Of a stretch of 64,000 nt of DNA, positions 1-11,295 are shown piece by piece. The DNA is taken from positions 3,983,001 to 4,047,000 of the forward strand of contig CM028925.1 of the NCBI GenBank assembly GCA_016801845.1, in the 5' to 3' direction. The stretch comes from Polydactylus sextarius (lineage: Eukaryota > Chordata > Actinopteri > Polynemidae). The position numbers and the translations under genes are program-made. Below the pieces are notes generated by a model that was not told where the DNA came from, made no database searches, and saw nothing but the letters and a program-made list of their open reading frames with translations. Each line of letters starts with the position of its first letter. Positions within the stretch are counted from its first letter, which is position 1.

Positions 1-25
1 AAATCCAACTCTTGACCTCACTAAC

Positions 26-758
26 CTTTAATGACAACATGTCTCTCTTGAACTCATCCTCATACATTCTGGATATAACAGTTGGAGACACATTTTCCTG
101 TGAAGACAGTAAAACGGTAAACAAACAGTGCTAATAACAATCACTGACATGTGATGTGACATGTGGTGTTGTGATCTGACCTCCAACCCTCTCTTGATGA
201 TCTTGTCATCAATGTCAGTGATCACCATCGCGTGGATCACTGTGATTCCAAACAGTCTGGATAAAATCCTCTGCAGGATGTCAAACCTAACATATGAGCT
301 GCGTAACAACACACAAAAACACGCGTTAATCAGCTGTTTATAGCTTTGTACAATCAATATAAGTGTTGATGTTTTTACCATGCATGGCCAAGGTGAGCAT
401 GATCGTACACAGTGGGTCCACAACTGTACCTAAAACAACACAAGCACGTGTATGAAACTGTGTAAATTACATTATTATTAACTATAATATCAGACTGAAG
501 AGGTCCGTACCAGGTAGCTACACCATCTCTAGCCAGAATCAGAGGTTCCTTCTGTTTAGTCAGGCTGTTGTAAACTTGTACGCCTGTGTCAAAGCCGCTG
601 GGTCTGATCCATTTCTTCCCCGAAACACCACAGCAGGATCTATTTAATGACGCTGTGACACCGGAGACTGACAGCAGCCGGCGGAGGACCGGGAACCTCC
701 ACATAGCGACACCGGCCTGCAGCACCGCCTCCCCCCTGGACTCTCTTCTCAAAGACAA
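26..758 (-). CDS. cars2: cars2, mitochondrial cysteinyl-tRNA synthetase (5' four exons; gene continues off the left edge)
   Basis: The enzyme charges mitochondrial tRNA-Cys with cysteine in the matrix. Exons on the minus strand are 758-511, 429-379, 298-181 and 97-26; each has GT/AG borders and the phases join. Exon 1 encodes a basic, Ser/Arg-rich leader like a mitochondrial targeting peptide. Exon 2 gives SCGPTVYDHAHLGHA, which holds the zinc-binding Cys and the class I HIGH-like signature HLGH. Exon 3 gives YVRFDIL and ITDIDDKIIKR, both diagnostic of CysRS. Exon 4 matches the following helix (SRMYEDEFKRDM). The start could be the Met at 758 or the second Met at 704; I cannot decide from sequence. 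The KMSKS region and the rest lie outside the window. It diverges from atg3 across about 340 bp. Family assignment is firm; the mitochondrial paralogue is chosen from the leader and the exon 3 wording. Confidence 0.9.
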
Positions 759-1100
759 CCGCAGCTAAGCAGCCCCCAGATGCTAACTGCGTTAGCGCCA
801 CTAGCCGATTAGCCAGTTAGCGCACAGTTAGCTTGTTAGCATATTAACCTGTACATACACAGACTGTTAGCCTGTTAGCACACAGACCCCCGCGTTTTCA
901 CGGGACTTTAGACACTTCCGCAAAATCTCGCGAGAGTCTGTAACAGGAAGCGTTGCGTCTCGCGTATCATGTGACACGCTCCTGCTCTCACTCCGTTGAC
1001 ACCGGAGTTGCTATGTCGAAATAATTTGGCAAGAAATTTCGAACGGACGGTGTTTTAGAAATAGAAGAAGGACAAAAAAGCGGTTCGGGGACTAAACAGG
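759..1100. promoter_or_regulatory. Shared divergent promoter of cars2 and atg3
   Basis: The 342 bp between the two start codons hold no TATA box but have CpG-containing sequence. There is a perfect palindromic TCTCGCGAGA element at 926-935, a second CTCGCG core near 959, and ACTTCCG/GGAAG Ets-like cores near 914 and 945. The left part (781-880) is a degenerate run of GTTAGC/GCTAAC words. The arrangement fits a housekeeping bidirectional promoter; transcription start sites are not visible. Confidence 0.6.
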
Positions 1101-4020
1101 ATGCAGAACGTAATAAATACGGTGAAAGGGACGGCGCTAGGAGTGGCCGAGTTCCTCACACCGGTGTTAAAGGTAAACTTCCAGTGTAGCAGCTAGCTTG
1201 TTTATAGGTGGTGGCTAGTATGAGATGTCAAAACACAAGAAGCGACCAGAGAAGCTGCCCCTACACCTTTACTCTTATTGTTATCTATACATACCTTTAT
1301 ATACAGAGTTATCTATCATTATACACAGTTCAATCGGTGCTATGTACAACTTTAGTTAACAACTGCTGATTCTTATTATAACTATTGATGCCTTATCAAT
1401 CACAGGAGTCCAAATTCAAGGAGACAGGAGTTATAACACCAGAGGAGGTGAGAAGAAATTTGTTTAAAGCCATCTATGGAGGCTTTATTTAAAGAGCTGA
1501 CTTGATGATGTACAGCTCATATTTAATCATGATACATTTTTCCATGTTTTAGTTTGTAGCAGCAGGAGATCACTTGGTTCACCACTGCCCCACATGGAAA
1601 TGGTGAGTGTGTGTTTGTGTGTGATTGAGTCACATGATGCTGCAACTGCTCTTTGTACTGTTCGTGATTCTCTAAACCTCAGTCTCAATCAGTTATCTGA
1701 TAGAGAGATTTTCAGCTTGTTTCTCTATAACAGACACATGGCAGTGAACCTAAAACAGTCATTTGTTTTTATAAAACCTAATGATGAATTGATCCATTGC
1801 TCTTAATAATATGATGAGCTTAAAACGCAATGATAAAGTGTTTTTTTTTTTGTTGTGTTTCTGTTTCCATCTGTCTTTAGGGCAACTGGGGAAGAAATTA
1901 AGGTGAAGCCTTATCTGCCGCAGGATAAACAGTTTCTTCTGACACGCAATGGTAAGATTGTGATATGTTTACTGCTTTTATTTTAAAGTTTCTGGTCAAA
2001 AACAAAAAGAGAGCGAGAAAAGGGATTTTTTAAGATTCACAATAAAATAACAAATTTAAACATCAATTTTTTTATTGGATACAAAATAAATGTTGTAGAG
2101 TCATAGGAGACTTGAAACTGTTTTAGTAGATGATAAAAGAAGTGAATTATAATTTAGAAATATACTATCTTATCCAGATAAACCCTATCAGCGTCAGATA
2201 ACACCGACTCAGTTCTTCTTAAGTCCCTACAGTGATTTTTATTCATCTAGACATCTTTATCTTTTAGCTTGGGATTTTTTTTTTTTTGTAACTTCCTCTG
2301 TTCTGTGTTTAACGCCCTCACCCCTCCCTGTGTTGCAGTTCCCTGTTACAAGCGTTGTAAACAGATGGAGTACTCAGACGAGCTGGAAGCCATCATAGAG
2401 GAAGACGACGGAGACGGAGGCTGGGTGGACACTTACCACAACTCAGGTGGGACACTTAAATGTACTGTGATGGACATCTAGTCCAGGTTGTTAAGAATAG
2501 AAACCCCAACAATGAATGTATGGAGAACCACATTGTATCATTCTTTTTTTTTTCCTATTTTAATTATCTTATTTTATTTTTTAAATGTTATTATTTTTAA
2601 GTATATTTATTTATTTATTTATTATTATTATGGTTTATTTATGGATCTATACAGGGTTTGTAAAGTTTGGTGTGAATGTGTGTTTGCAGGCGTGTTAGGA
2701 GTCACAGATGCTGTAAGGGAAATTTCACTGGACAATAATAAGGTACGTTGCTTTTTTTTTTTCTGTCATATCGAACCATCACTTCCTGTATCAGGTTTCC
2801 CATAAGGAGCAGGTTTAAATTCAAAGACTCGTTCATTGGTCCAACGGATGCTGCTTTGTGAAAGTAGAAGTTCGGTTGCCGTCTCATCAGAGAGATGTGT
2901 TTATTCATAGATGTTTGTTGTGTTTATTCGACACAAATGTCCAACCAGGACAAGAACATGAACGCCACATCCGCAGCGTGTTGCGATAAAGACGACGACG
3001 AAGAGGATGATGAAGACGGTGAAGCGGCGGATATGGAAGGTATTCATATCTTATTCATACCCGAGTAGTGATAAAACCTCTGGACAGCAGCGCAGCTCAT
3101 CACGTCTTGTCTTTTTCAGAATATGAGGAGAGTGGCCTGTTGGAGACTGACGAGGTGACTGCTCAGAGCTCTGCAGCACATCATTAACCGTGTCGCTGTC
3201 TAATATCAGGAGTCATTAATCCTTCTGTCCTGTTTCTAGGCAACGCTGGACACCAGTAAAATGGTAGAAACGAAAGCCAAAGCTGAGCCAGGGAGTGAAG
3301 ACGCCATCCTTCAGACTAGAACATATGACCTGTACATCACATACGATAAATACTACCAGACCCCTCGACTCTGGCTGTTCGGATATGATGAAGTACGTAC
3401 CTGTACGAAATTTTAAAAACATATTGATAAGACAGGAAAATATTTGTACGTGCAAGTTTTACAGCCATGTCGTCGTATGTCTCCCAGGACAGGCAACCAC
3501 TGACCGTAGAACAGATGTACGAGGACATCAGCCAGGACCACGTGAAGAAGACGGTCACCATTGAGAACCACCCCCACCTTCCTCCGCCTGCCATGTGTTC
3601 TGTTCACCCCTGCAGGTGAGGAAGCCACTTTTACACCATGATACAGATGTTGTAGACAGACAGGTGTTGTGAGGTGTGTTTGTATTGGGGTGTTTGATGT
3701 GTGAGACCGCGTTGGAAATGTCTTTGAACTTTTGTCCGATCTTTACTTTTCAGACATGCTGAAGTGATGAAAAAGATCATCGAGACCGTGGCCGAAGGAG
3801 GAGGAGAGCTGGGCGTCCATATGTATCCTTTCATACCTTTCATGCTTCTTCTCCATGTGAAGTTTTGTCAGTGTGCATTTGAGTAATAATAACTTCCTGT
3901 CATATCTCAGTTCCCTCCTTAACTCCATCATCCTTCAGGTATCTTCTGATTTTTCTCAAGTTCGTTCAGGCCGTCATTCCCACAATAGAATACGACTACA
4001 CGAGACACTTCACCATGTAG
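1101..4020 (+). CDS. atg3: atg3, autophagy E2-like conjugating enzyme ATG3
   Basis: ATG3 transfers LC3/GABARAP (Atg8) from ATG7 to phosphatidylethanolamine during autophagosome formation. Twelve exons: 1101-1172, 1406-1447, 1553-1602, 1881-1951, 2339-2446, 2690-2742, 2949-3039, 3120-3154, 3240-3392, 3488-3615, 3754-3822, 3939-4020. All phases agree and give 317 aa (human 314). The N-terminus [20 protein letters not shown] is the amphipathic membrane-sensing helix. [18 protein letters not shown] lies in the E2 core. Exon 7 encodes the acidic flexible region ([16 protein letters not shown]). Exon 10 carries the catalytic HPC motif, with Cys at about residue 267. The C-terminus is YDYTRHFTM. The donor at 3823 falls inside the ATGTAT sequence coding Met-Tyr, so the Met codon is split. 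No damage seen; single intact copy. Confidence 0.97.
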
Positions 4021-5700
4021 CTCCATCCTTTTACTGCTGGTGATGGGGACAGGTCGGAGGTATAATCCGGTTCTGATCTGATCACAGCTGGTTTGAGACA
4101 CTTTGTGTGGGTGCAGATCATGGGTGGGGGGTGATGATGATGGTTATGTGTGTTCTTTGGGAAGCAGCCTTGTTTTCCTGGAAACTCTGAGTCAGATAAG
4201 GAGATGAGTGTAAGTTGAGTCAGTTTGGGTTTCATAATCTTATCTCTTTTGATGGTAACAAAGTTTTTTTGTCGAGAAGTCAGCGGACTCGTCTCTTGAC
4301 GACGTGGAACCGATCCGTCTATCTCCTCGTCTGACTCGGTGACAAAGCAGACAAGGCTACGTCCCAGAAGCCGGACTGATTGTCTCTCTCAAGGTTTTAA
4401 CGTTGTGACCACAATGTGGTGAACTGTCTCACCGAAGCTCCTGGTAAGCAGATTCTGAAACTCACCGCACTCCAACACCGCTTCTCTGCTTCAGATTTCA
4501 GAAAAACGAATGAACCCTGTTTTTTTTTTTTTTTTTTTTTGCAAAGTGTCCACTCTTTGAGTTTATAGAAACTAGACGGGCAACTGTTTTAATGAAAACA
4601 GTTGTCTTTAATTTCAAGCCCTGCCTTCAATATGACTCGCATAGAAATTAAATCTGCATCAAATGTTTTTTTTCTGTTTTTCTTTGCTTGTTATTAACAC
4701 ATCCAGCAAACACAGATTTCTGTGTTTCTGAGAGATCTTGTGCAAAGCTCTGTGAGCATTAATTTTGCATTAATTTTGTCCAAATGATGAATGTAAGTCC
4801 AACGTGCACGTTCCTTTTAACTCTGGTTTTCTTTGCCAACTCCTGAAAGAAGTTATGTGGTTCTGTGGCTACTGTGTGTGGCTCTTTAGGACTTTAAACT
4901 CAACCAATAATGTTGCTGCAAGAGCGGTGAGACGTAGTTATTCAGAAAGATGTATATCAAATCTATGGATCTGGACGCTGTTGGTAGCAAAAGTATGTAT
5001 GTATTACTAAACCATCTCTGAGCTATCATACCTGACGGCAACATTAAGCAAAAGCTTCTCGAATATTAACACACTTTTACTGCAGCAGATTATTATCGTT
5101 TTCATTCTGATGCACTTTGCAAGAAATCACAGGCTGAGCCTCATCAGTGTAAAATTTGGCGCCTTTTCCGCCAGTTTTCTCTTAAAACTGCGATTCTCTG
5201 AATGTGCTGACGTCGCCGGGTCCTATTTCACGCTCTTCGTGGTTGGCCAATGTGCTTTTCGTGTTTTTACTTCAACTTTGACCCCCCCCCCCCCCCCCCA
5301 ACCTCCCCCCACTCTTGTACAAATATGATGTATTACTACCTAATGTGTCTAAAAGCTACGTCAAGGTCGGCTGTTACCTCAATCGTGCAGCACTTTTCAC
5401 AAAAAAGACTTTCACCAATCACTCAATGTCACAAAGCCTGCGGACAAACATCTGAGCTATTTCTGTTGCTAACACGTGACTTATTACAATTATCACAATA
5501 TTACATATTTCTGAAAATACTCTACTCAACTCAAAGTATGAATTCCAGTGATTCTCGCTTTACTCTCCTTGTCGTCTGTTGGTTGGATAAAAATATTCAC
5601 TCTGTGCTGCCTGTTGGTTCAGTGTCCTGATGTAATGTAACGTGCTCAGTGGTAACACTTGAACATTTTAAAAGTCATTTACATTTATCAATAAAAAGAG
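4021..5700 (+). other. atg3 3' UTR candidate with poly(A) signal
   Basis: About 1.7 kb after the atg3 stop has no conserved coding signal. It contains a poly-T run near 4520-4540 and a 17-C run near 5283. The first clear AATAAA is at 5690-5695, so the transcript may end just after 5700. ORFs of 70-126 aa here have no splice context or family resemblance and look random. Confidence 0.45.
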
Positions 5701-5901
5701 TTTCCCAACTATTGTAAACAGAATTCTGCTTGTGTTTTCATCCATTTATTCATTCATTTATTTATTTATTTACGTTGAACTGGATCACTTCCGGTTTACT
5801 ATCGTCGCTGCAGTTGCACAGTTTTGACCAGCAGGCGGCGGTGACGCACCTAAAAGCGATAACATTAATTGGTAAGAGAAGAAGTAGGCGTCGCTGTTAA
5901 A

Positions 5902-8900
5902 ATGCAGTGTGTGTGCGCGCGTGTGTGTAAATGTTCGTGGAGGTCGTGTGTGTCCAGCATGTCTGTTCTCTACTCTACTCTTCTACTATGTGCTTACGGT
6001 TTCTTCTCCAACCTGCGGCCGGCGGAACCGTTTCTCACCGCTTTCCTCATGGGACCGGACAAGAACCTGACGGAAACTCAGGTGAGTTAGCTATTTGCTA
6101 CTTTAGCCGTTAGCATCGACCGTTGACAGGTCGCCGCTGTGTTTCATCACAACCTCTGACGTAACTCACGTTTTAACTCGAATTACTCGGTCAGTTTTGT
6201 CTCGTGAGACTAATAAAAAGTGGGAGAATCGTATCATGTTTTTGATCAACTTGTCATTCATCTGATCAAACTGAATATGTCAGTCAAAATGTTGACATTA
6301 AGATAATTGGTGTGGTTATTTTGTATGATTGAGCAGTGACTGATGTCTTTCCACTGAATTGACCTTTGTGTTTTTCTTGTTTCACAAACTCACATTCCTC
6401 TGTCTCAACTTCCTCAACCATCCACCACCCATCTTTTCTAAACACTCACATGTACTGTCTCCTTTTAGCAAACACAGGTGATGTGTTGTCGACTGCTCCA
6501 TATTGGACTTAACAGTATCGATTGGATATGTTTTTTTTTAATTTCTTCGATTGTGTCAGACTTGCTTCAGACATATTTGTTTTTCAGTCAGAATAATCCT
6601 CTTGTGTGTAGTGGGGGGGGAAAGGGTCAGATCCTGAGGAATTTCTGGTTAATCCTTTTATAATTGCCTCCATCAGATTATCTTCATAATAATGAGAAGA
6701 GTGATGAACCTGTTTTTGAACAAGAACACACCACACAGAGGCACATGCATCCTGTATAAGGCATCCAGAGATGAGGTTGAAGGAGAAGGAAACCTGAGAC
6801 GTTATGGTTGCACATATGTACAGTCATTATTAAAGATTCTTCGAGCTGTACATGACATGAAAATAGATGGATCATAGATCATTGTCACATGCTTCTAAGC
6901 AATGCTTTTATGTCATTCCACATAATATTGGTCATTTGTACCATGTTTAGAGCATCCAAGCAACTATAAAGTGAGATCAGTTGATGCAGTAGTTCTATGT
7001 TCAGTTTTTTTGTAATGTATGACATTATTATTCTGAAGTTAAATATCAGGAACACTGAGGAATGACTAGATCTTCCTGAAACTGGACTGTAACTCATCTA
7101 CTGACAAGGTTGTGAATGATTCTGAGCTTAGCTGTAGATACTTGGACACAACACTTCTGAGCTCAATTCTAGTGCAGGTCTCATGACATCCCACGTGTCA
7201 AATGATCACATGAAGACCCTAAAAAAGCTGGGTTCTGTAACAGCATTGTGGCACCACCCTAAAATCTAATCTAATAATTGTAAATCTATTTCTCATCTGC
7301 AGGTCGTTAGTCAAATCTATCCAGTGTGGACGTATTCCTACCTGGTGTTGCTGTTCCCCATCTTCCTGATCACTGACTACCTCCGTTATAAGCCAGTGTT
7401 GATCCTACAGACCACTAGCTTGGTTGTTACCTACATCATGCTGCTGAAGGCGCAGGGCGTTTTGGCCATGCAGTTTCTCGAGTTTTTCTTTGGACTGGCC
7501 ACTGCTTCAGATGTGGCTTACTACTCTTACATCTACAGCGTGGTGGAGCCGGCGCGCTACCAGAAGGTGACGGGGTACTGCCGCAGCGTCACTCTGTTCG
7601 GCTCGGCCACCGGATCTCTGGCCGGTCAGCTCCTGCTCTCAGTGGCCAAAGTTGAGCTGCTTCACCTCGTCATCGTCACGTTGACGTCGGTCGCCGTGGC
7701 GTTCCTCGCTCCCTGGTTTCTACCGATGCCGAAGAGGAGTTTATTCTTCCACAAGAGCCTGGGAACAGTTAAGGGGAAGGCGGAGAATCCGGATAACCCA
7801 GAGATCAAAGTGCTTCTGAATGACCACAACCTCTCCAAAGTGAGTCACTTCATCTTTGTTCTCGTCCAACTGGGGTTTTGATCCATTACTATAAGATTCA
7901 CTGTATGTGTTTGCAGACGTCAGAGTCCGCCGAGGCAGCGCTTCAGAGCAGCGGCCTCGTTGACGTGTTGCGAGTGCTGTTCAGTGATTTCCTGCAGTGC
8001 TGCAGGTGTCGCCCCCTGCTGGCCTGGTCACTGTGGTGGGCTTTAGCCACATGCGGCTACTTCCAGGTGGTCAACTACGCTCAGGCGCTGTGGGAGAACA
8101 TCCGTCCGTCAAAGGATTACGAAATCTACAACGGCTACGTAGAGACGCTATCCACACTTTTAGGTGAGGCTTTAATGACTTTTACACACAATTTCTATGA
8201 TATCTTTAAGAGTTAAGGTTATTTTACTGTGATGTGCTGGTGTTCAGGGGCTCTGGCAGCTCTGCTGGTGGGATACCTGCCTGTGTGCTGGGCTCTGTGG
8301 GGAGAGCTGGTTCTGTGCATCCTGTCTCTACTCATGGCCGCCTGTGTGTTCGTCATGGACATGATGGGGGACATCTGGGTGTGTTATACCTCGTACATCC
8401 TCTTTAGAGCCACGTACATGCTGCTCATCACCGTAGCTACGTAAGTACATGAATTTCAGATAACAGAAGACTTAGATGGGTGAGAACTTTTAAATACCTA
8501 CTTTGGTTGTTTTGTTGAGTTTATCTGAAGCCAAGGTTATTTCTTAGTGATCCTTGAAACTCGAAACACTTTGCAGAAAAGGGAAGAGAGAAAAGGAACA
8601 GTTGTTGCAGCAACACTTATGTCTTAACATCTCAGGGTTGGACTCAGTAGAGATCGACCCCGAACGTGTCAGTGTACAACAAGATCTGGTTTGAAAACAA
8701 TATGAGGACCCAACAAGAAACTAACACGAGCTTAAACAAATAGCAAAGTTGCTGGGTGATGGTTTATTCTACTTCTTATTTCAATTCCAAGGTTTACTAG
8801 TGTTTTTTTTTTTTTTTTTCAGCCTCCTGTCGATTCATAAAACAGATCTAACCTGACTTGACATCTGCCCTCTCTGACCTTCAGGTATCAGATTGCAGCC

Positions 8901-9280
8901 AGTCTCAACATGCAGCGCTACGCCCTTGTGTTCGGGGTGAACACCTTCCTGGCTCTACTGCTGCAGTCTCTGCTCACTGTGGTGGTGGTGGACTCAGCCG
9001 GCCTGGGCCTCGACGTTTTCACTCAGGTGAGGAAGCGCAGCGGTGTTCAGCGACATAGAAAGACCCGTCCGTGTTGTTTTTGTTTTTCTTTATCTCTCGT
9101 TTCGTTTTCTTCCATCAGTTCCTCATCTACGGCGGATACTTCGCCCTCATCTCCGCTGTCTTCCTCATCGCCGGGCTTTACAAACTGGCCTCCTTGAGGC
9201 GCTCTGAGAAGGAGGACCTGGCCAACAGCCGAGCGGAAACGGACTCTCCTCCAGTCGGTGATGGCAGCCCGTGCACATAA
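5902..9280 (+). CDS. slc19a2: slc19a2-like thiamine transporter (SLC19 family)
   Basis: A plasma-membrane thiamine transporter of the reduced-folate-carrier family with 12 predicted membrane spans. Exons 5902-6081, 7303-7839, 7917-8163, 8248-8440, 8885-9026 and 9119-9280 join in phase to 486 aa (human SLC19A2 497). Signature blocks are GPDKNLTETQ after span 1, YPVWTYSYLVLLFP, TDYLRYKPV, YYSYIYSVV, GYCRSVTL, FLPMPKRSLFFH before the cytosolic loop, SLWWALATCGYFQVVNY, GDIWVCYTSY, RYALVFGVNTF and DSAGLGL. Wording such as CAYGFFSNLRPAEPFLT and the WWAL-TCGYFQVVNY block is closer to SLC19A2 than to SLC19A3 or the folate carrier SLC19A1. The Met at 5959 is an alternative start that removes a Cys-rich lead of 19 residues. 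A possible ATTAAA poly(A) signal lies near 9384. No disruption is visible. Confidence 0.93.
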
Positions 9281-9515
9281 AACGTAATGATGTCGACGTG
9301 TTAAAGCACCAAAGCTGAAGTTCAGCGACTCCACCATAGAAACTATTATCTAAAACTAAAACACTAAGTTTCTCTCTGTCTTTATTAAAATACCTCTGTA
9401 CATTTTGACCACTAGGTGGCAGTAGACTTGTAGAACAAGCTTAAAGATGCAGTTTCCGCCTTTTTATCATAACATCCGCGCCAAGAATGTGGTGTGACCA
9501 CAAAAGCATCTGAAC

Positions 9516-9565
<50 letters not shown>

Positions 9566-11295
9566 CTTAATAAGGTAAAAACAAACAGGACGGTTCTCTC
9601 TGTCTCTCAGCGTGTACTTTATGAAGTGATCACAGAGAAGATGATCAGTAAAGCCCCCGTCAGTGATCGGGGTCTTACCCTCGGTGGAGACGTTGGGACC
9701 TAGTGAGACGTTACCATGAACTTACTTGGTGGAAACACAGCTATTGAATGTGGGAGGCGCAGTTTAGTGGATCTGCGCTCGACAATGCAGACTAAGGCGG
9801 AGTAGTCGAGCACAGATCCACTGAGCTTTCAGCACGGAGCGCTTCGTCATGAGTTGATGAAGTAAATATAAAATTACGTACAGTTCGATACAGATACACG
9901 TATCGTTACACCTCTAATATATATATATATATATATATATATTTCTGTCCATTTCACAGATTGGTGAGATGATGCCTTAGATTTAATATATTTAATATAA
10001 ATGTAACATTATTAGTGCTGCACCAGCTAGAAGATGTATATTTTTCTATTTATTATGTCTTCCTTCAAAGACATACTGTTGTTAGTTACGTACTGTTACT
10101 ACATACTGTAGTTTGAGTATTGTTTTCTGATGTATCGCTATATCTTTCACGAGATGAGCAGAGAACTGTTTTGAAGCTCGTAGCTTGTCTGGTCACCACT
10201 GTGAACCATGCGTTTGATGCAGCAGGCGAGGGCCGTCGATATCCGCACAGGACGTTCACTATCCGTTCACCGACCCACCGCCGCCGCGTGGAGAGGTGCC
10301 CCCGTGCTGCTTTCGTTTTCAAATACTTTTGTTCCTCGTTGCCAACAGCTGTCGCAATGGGAAGGAAATCAAGACAATTAAATGTAAAAGCGACCAAGCG
10401 ATTGTCTGACGTGAGCTAAACGAATACAAATATATGGCCAAATATACATATGAATATGAATACCTGCTGTGGAAATAATGTATGTATGTATGTAACTGTG
10501 TGTGTGAGGAAAATGTGCACTTCTGATAACGATTGTTTCCTTTATCAGTGGCCAAATGGTACCGTGATATTTTGTTTTTTTTCCACAGTATTTATTTAAA
10601 TGTGAAAACGTGACTGTTGTGAGTCGACTGGTCTGATCGATAGACTTGTTTGTGTTCCGTTAAGTTGCTGTTTTGCTTCAAATCGAAGCAAAAAAAGAAA
10701 ACTGTTATCAGTGTTGAGTTTTAGATGAGCTTCATTTAGAAAAAGAAGTGAATCGGTTTGTCATGGGGGAAAAAAAAATTGAACCTGGGCTTTTATTCTG
10801 AAAATTTTTGCAAATGAATTGAAAGATAACAAACAACCAAATAAATTTAGTGAATGTAAACTAATGTTACATGTCAGAATCAACAGATTTAAATAGAAAC
10901 TTCCATTTGTCTTCATCATTAAGACTAAATTCTTCTCCGTGTTGGGGTGAAAAGCAAATGTTTTGTAATCCACCTGCTGTGCCTCTAAGATGTTATTTAA
11001 TCATGTGTTTTTAATTTCTTTAGATATGGGATACACTTGAAAAAAAAGATCTTGGCACTTGAACGACTGTTTGTCTCCATGCAATGTTTGTCACAAATAA
11101 ATCGACTTTTTTGTCTAATAAATTCTTAGTCCGAACGTCATGACTGCGCAAACTCAGTGACAATAATGATAAACTTTATTCGTACAGCACTTTCCAAAAA
11201 CAACAGTTACAGTGATTCATATTATAAACATCAGAGTAAACTGGTTTTAAGAACTTTATTTCAAGATCAAAGTGATCTTGGTGCAGAGTGTAGTG
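9281..11295. other. Convergent intergenic/3' UTR stretch between slc19a2 and arl6ip6
   Basis: No supportable gene. It holds the (AC)n run at 9521-9559, a (TA)n run at 9917-9942, and a 35-nt word shared with 15606-15640. AATAAA signals near 11096 and 11118 could serve a long slc19a2 3' UTR. On the minus strand, AATAAA complements near 11174 and 11252 suit the end of arl6ip6. An open frame at 10120-10419 lacks any family motif. Confidence 0.4.
9521..9559. repeat. (AC)n microsatellite
   Basis: About 19-20 AC units directly downstream of the 35-nt dispersed word. Confidence 0.95.

Noticed and set aside
10120..10419. 99-aa open frame on the plus strand downstream of slc19a2
   Set aside because: Basic, no family motif, no splice context; a minus-strand ORF overlaps it equally well. 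Most likely random.
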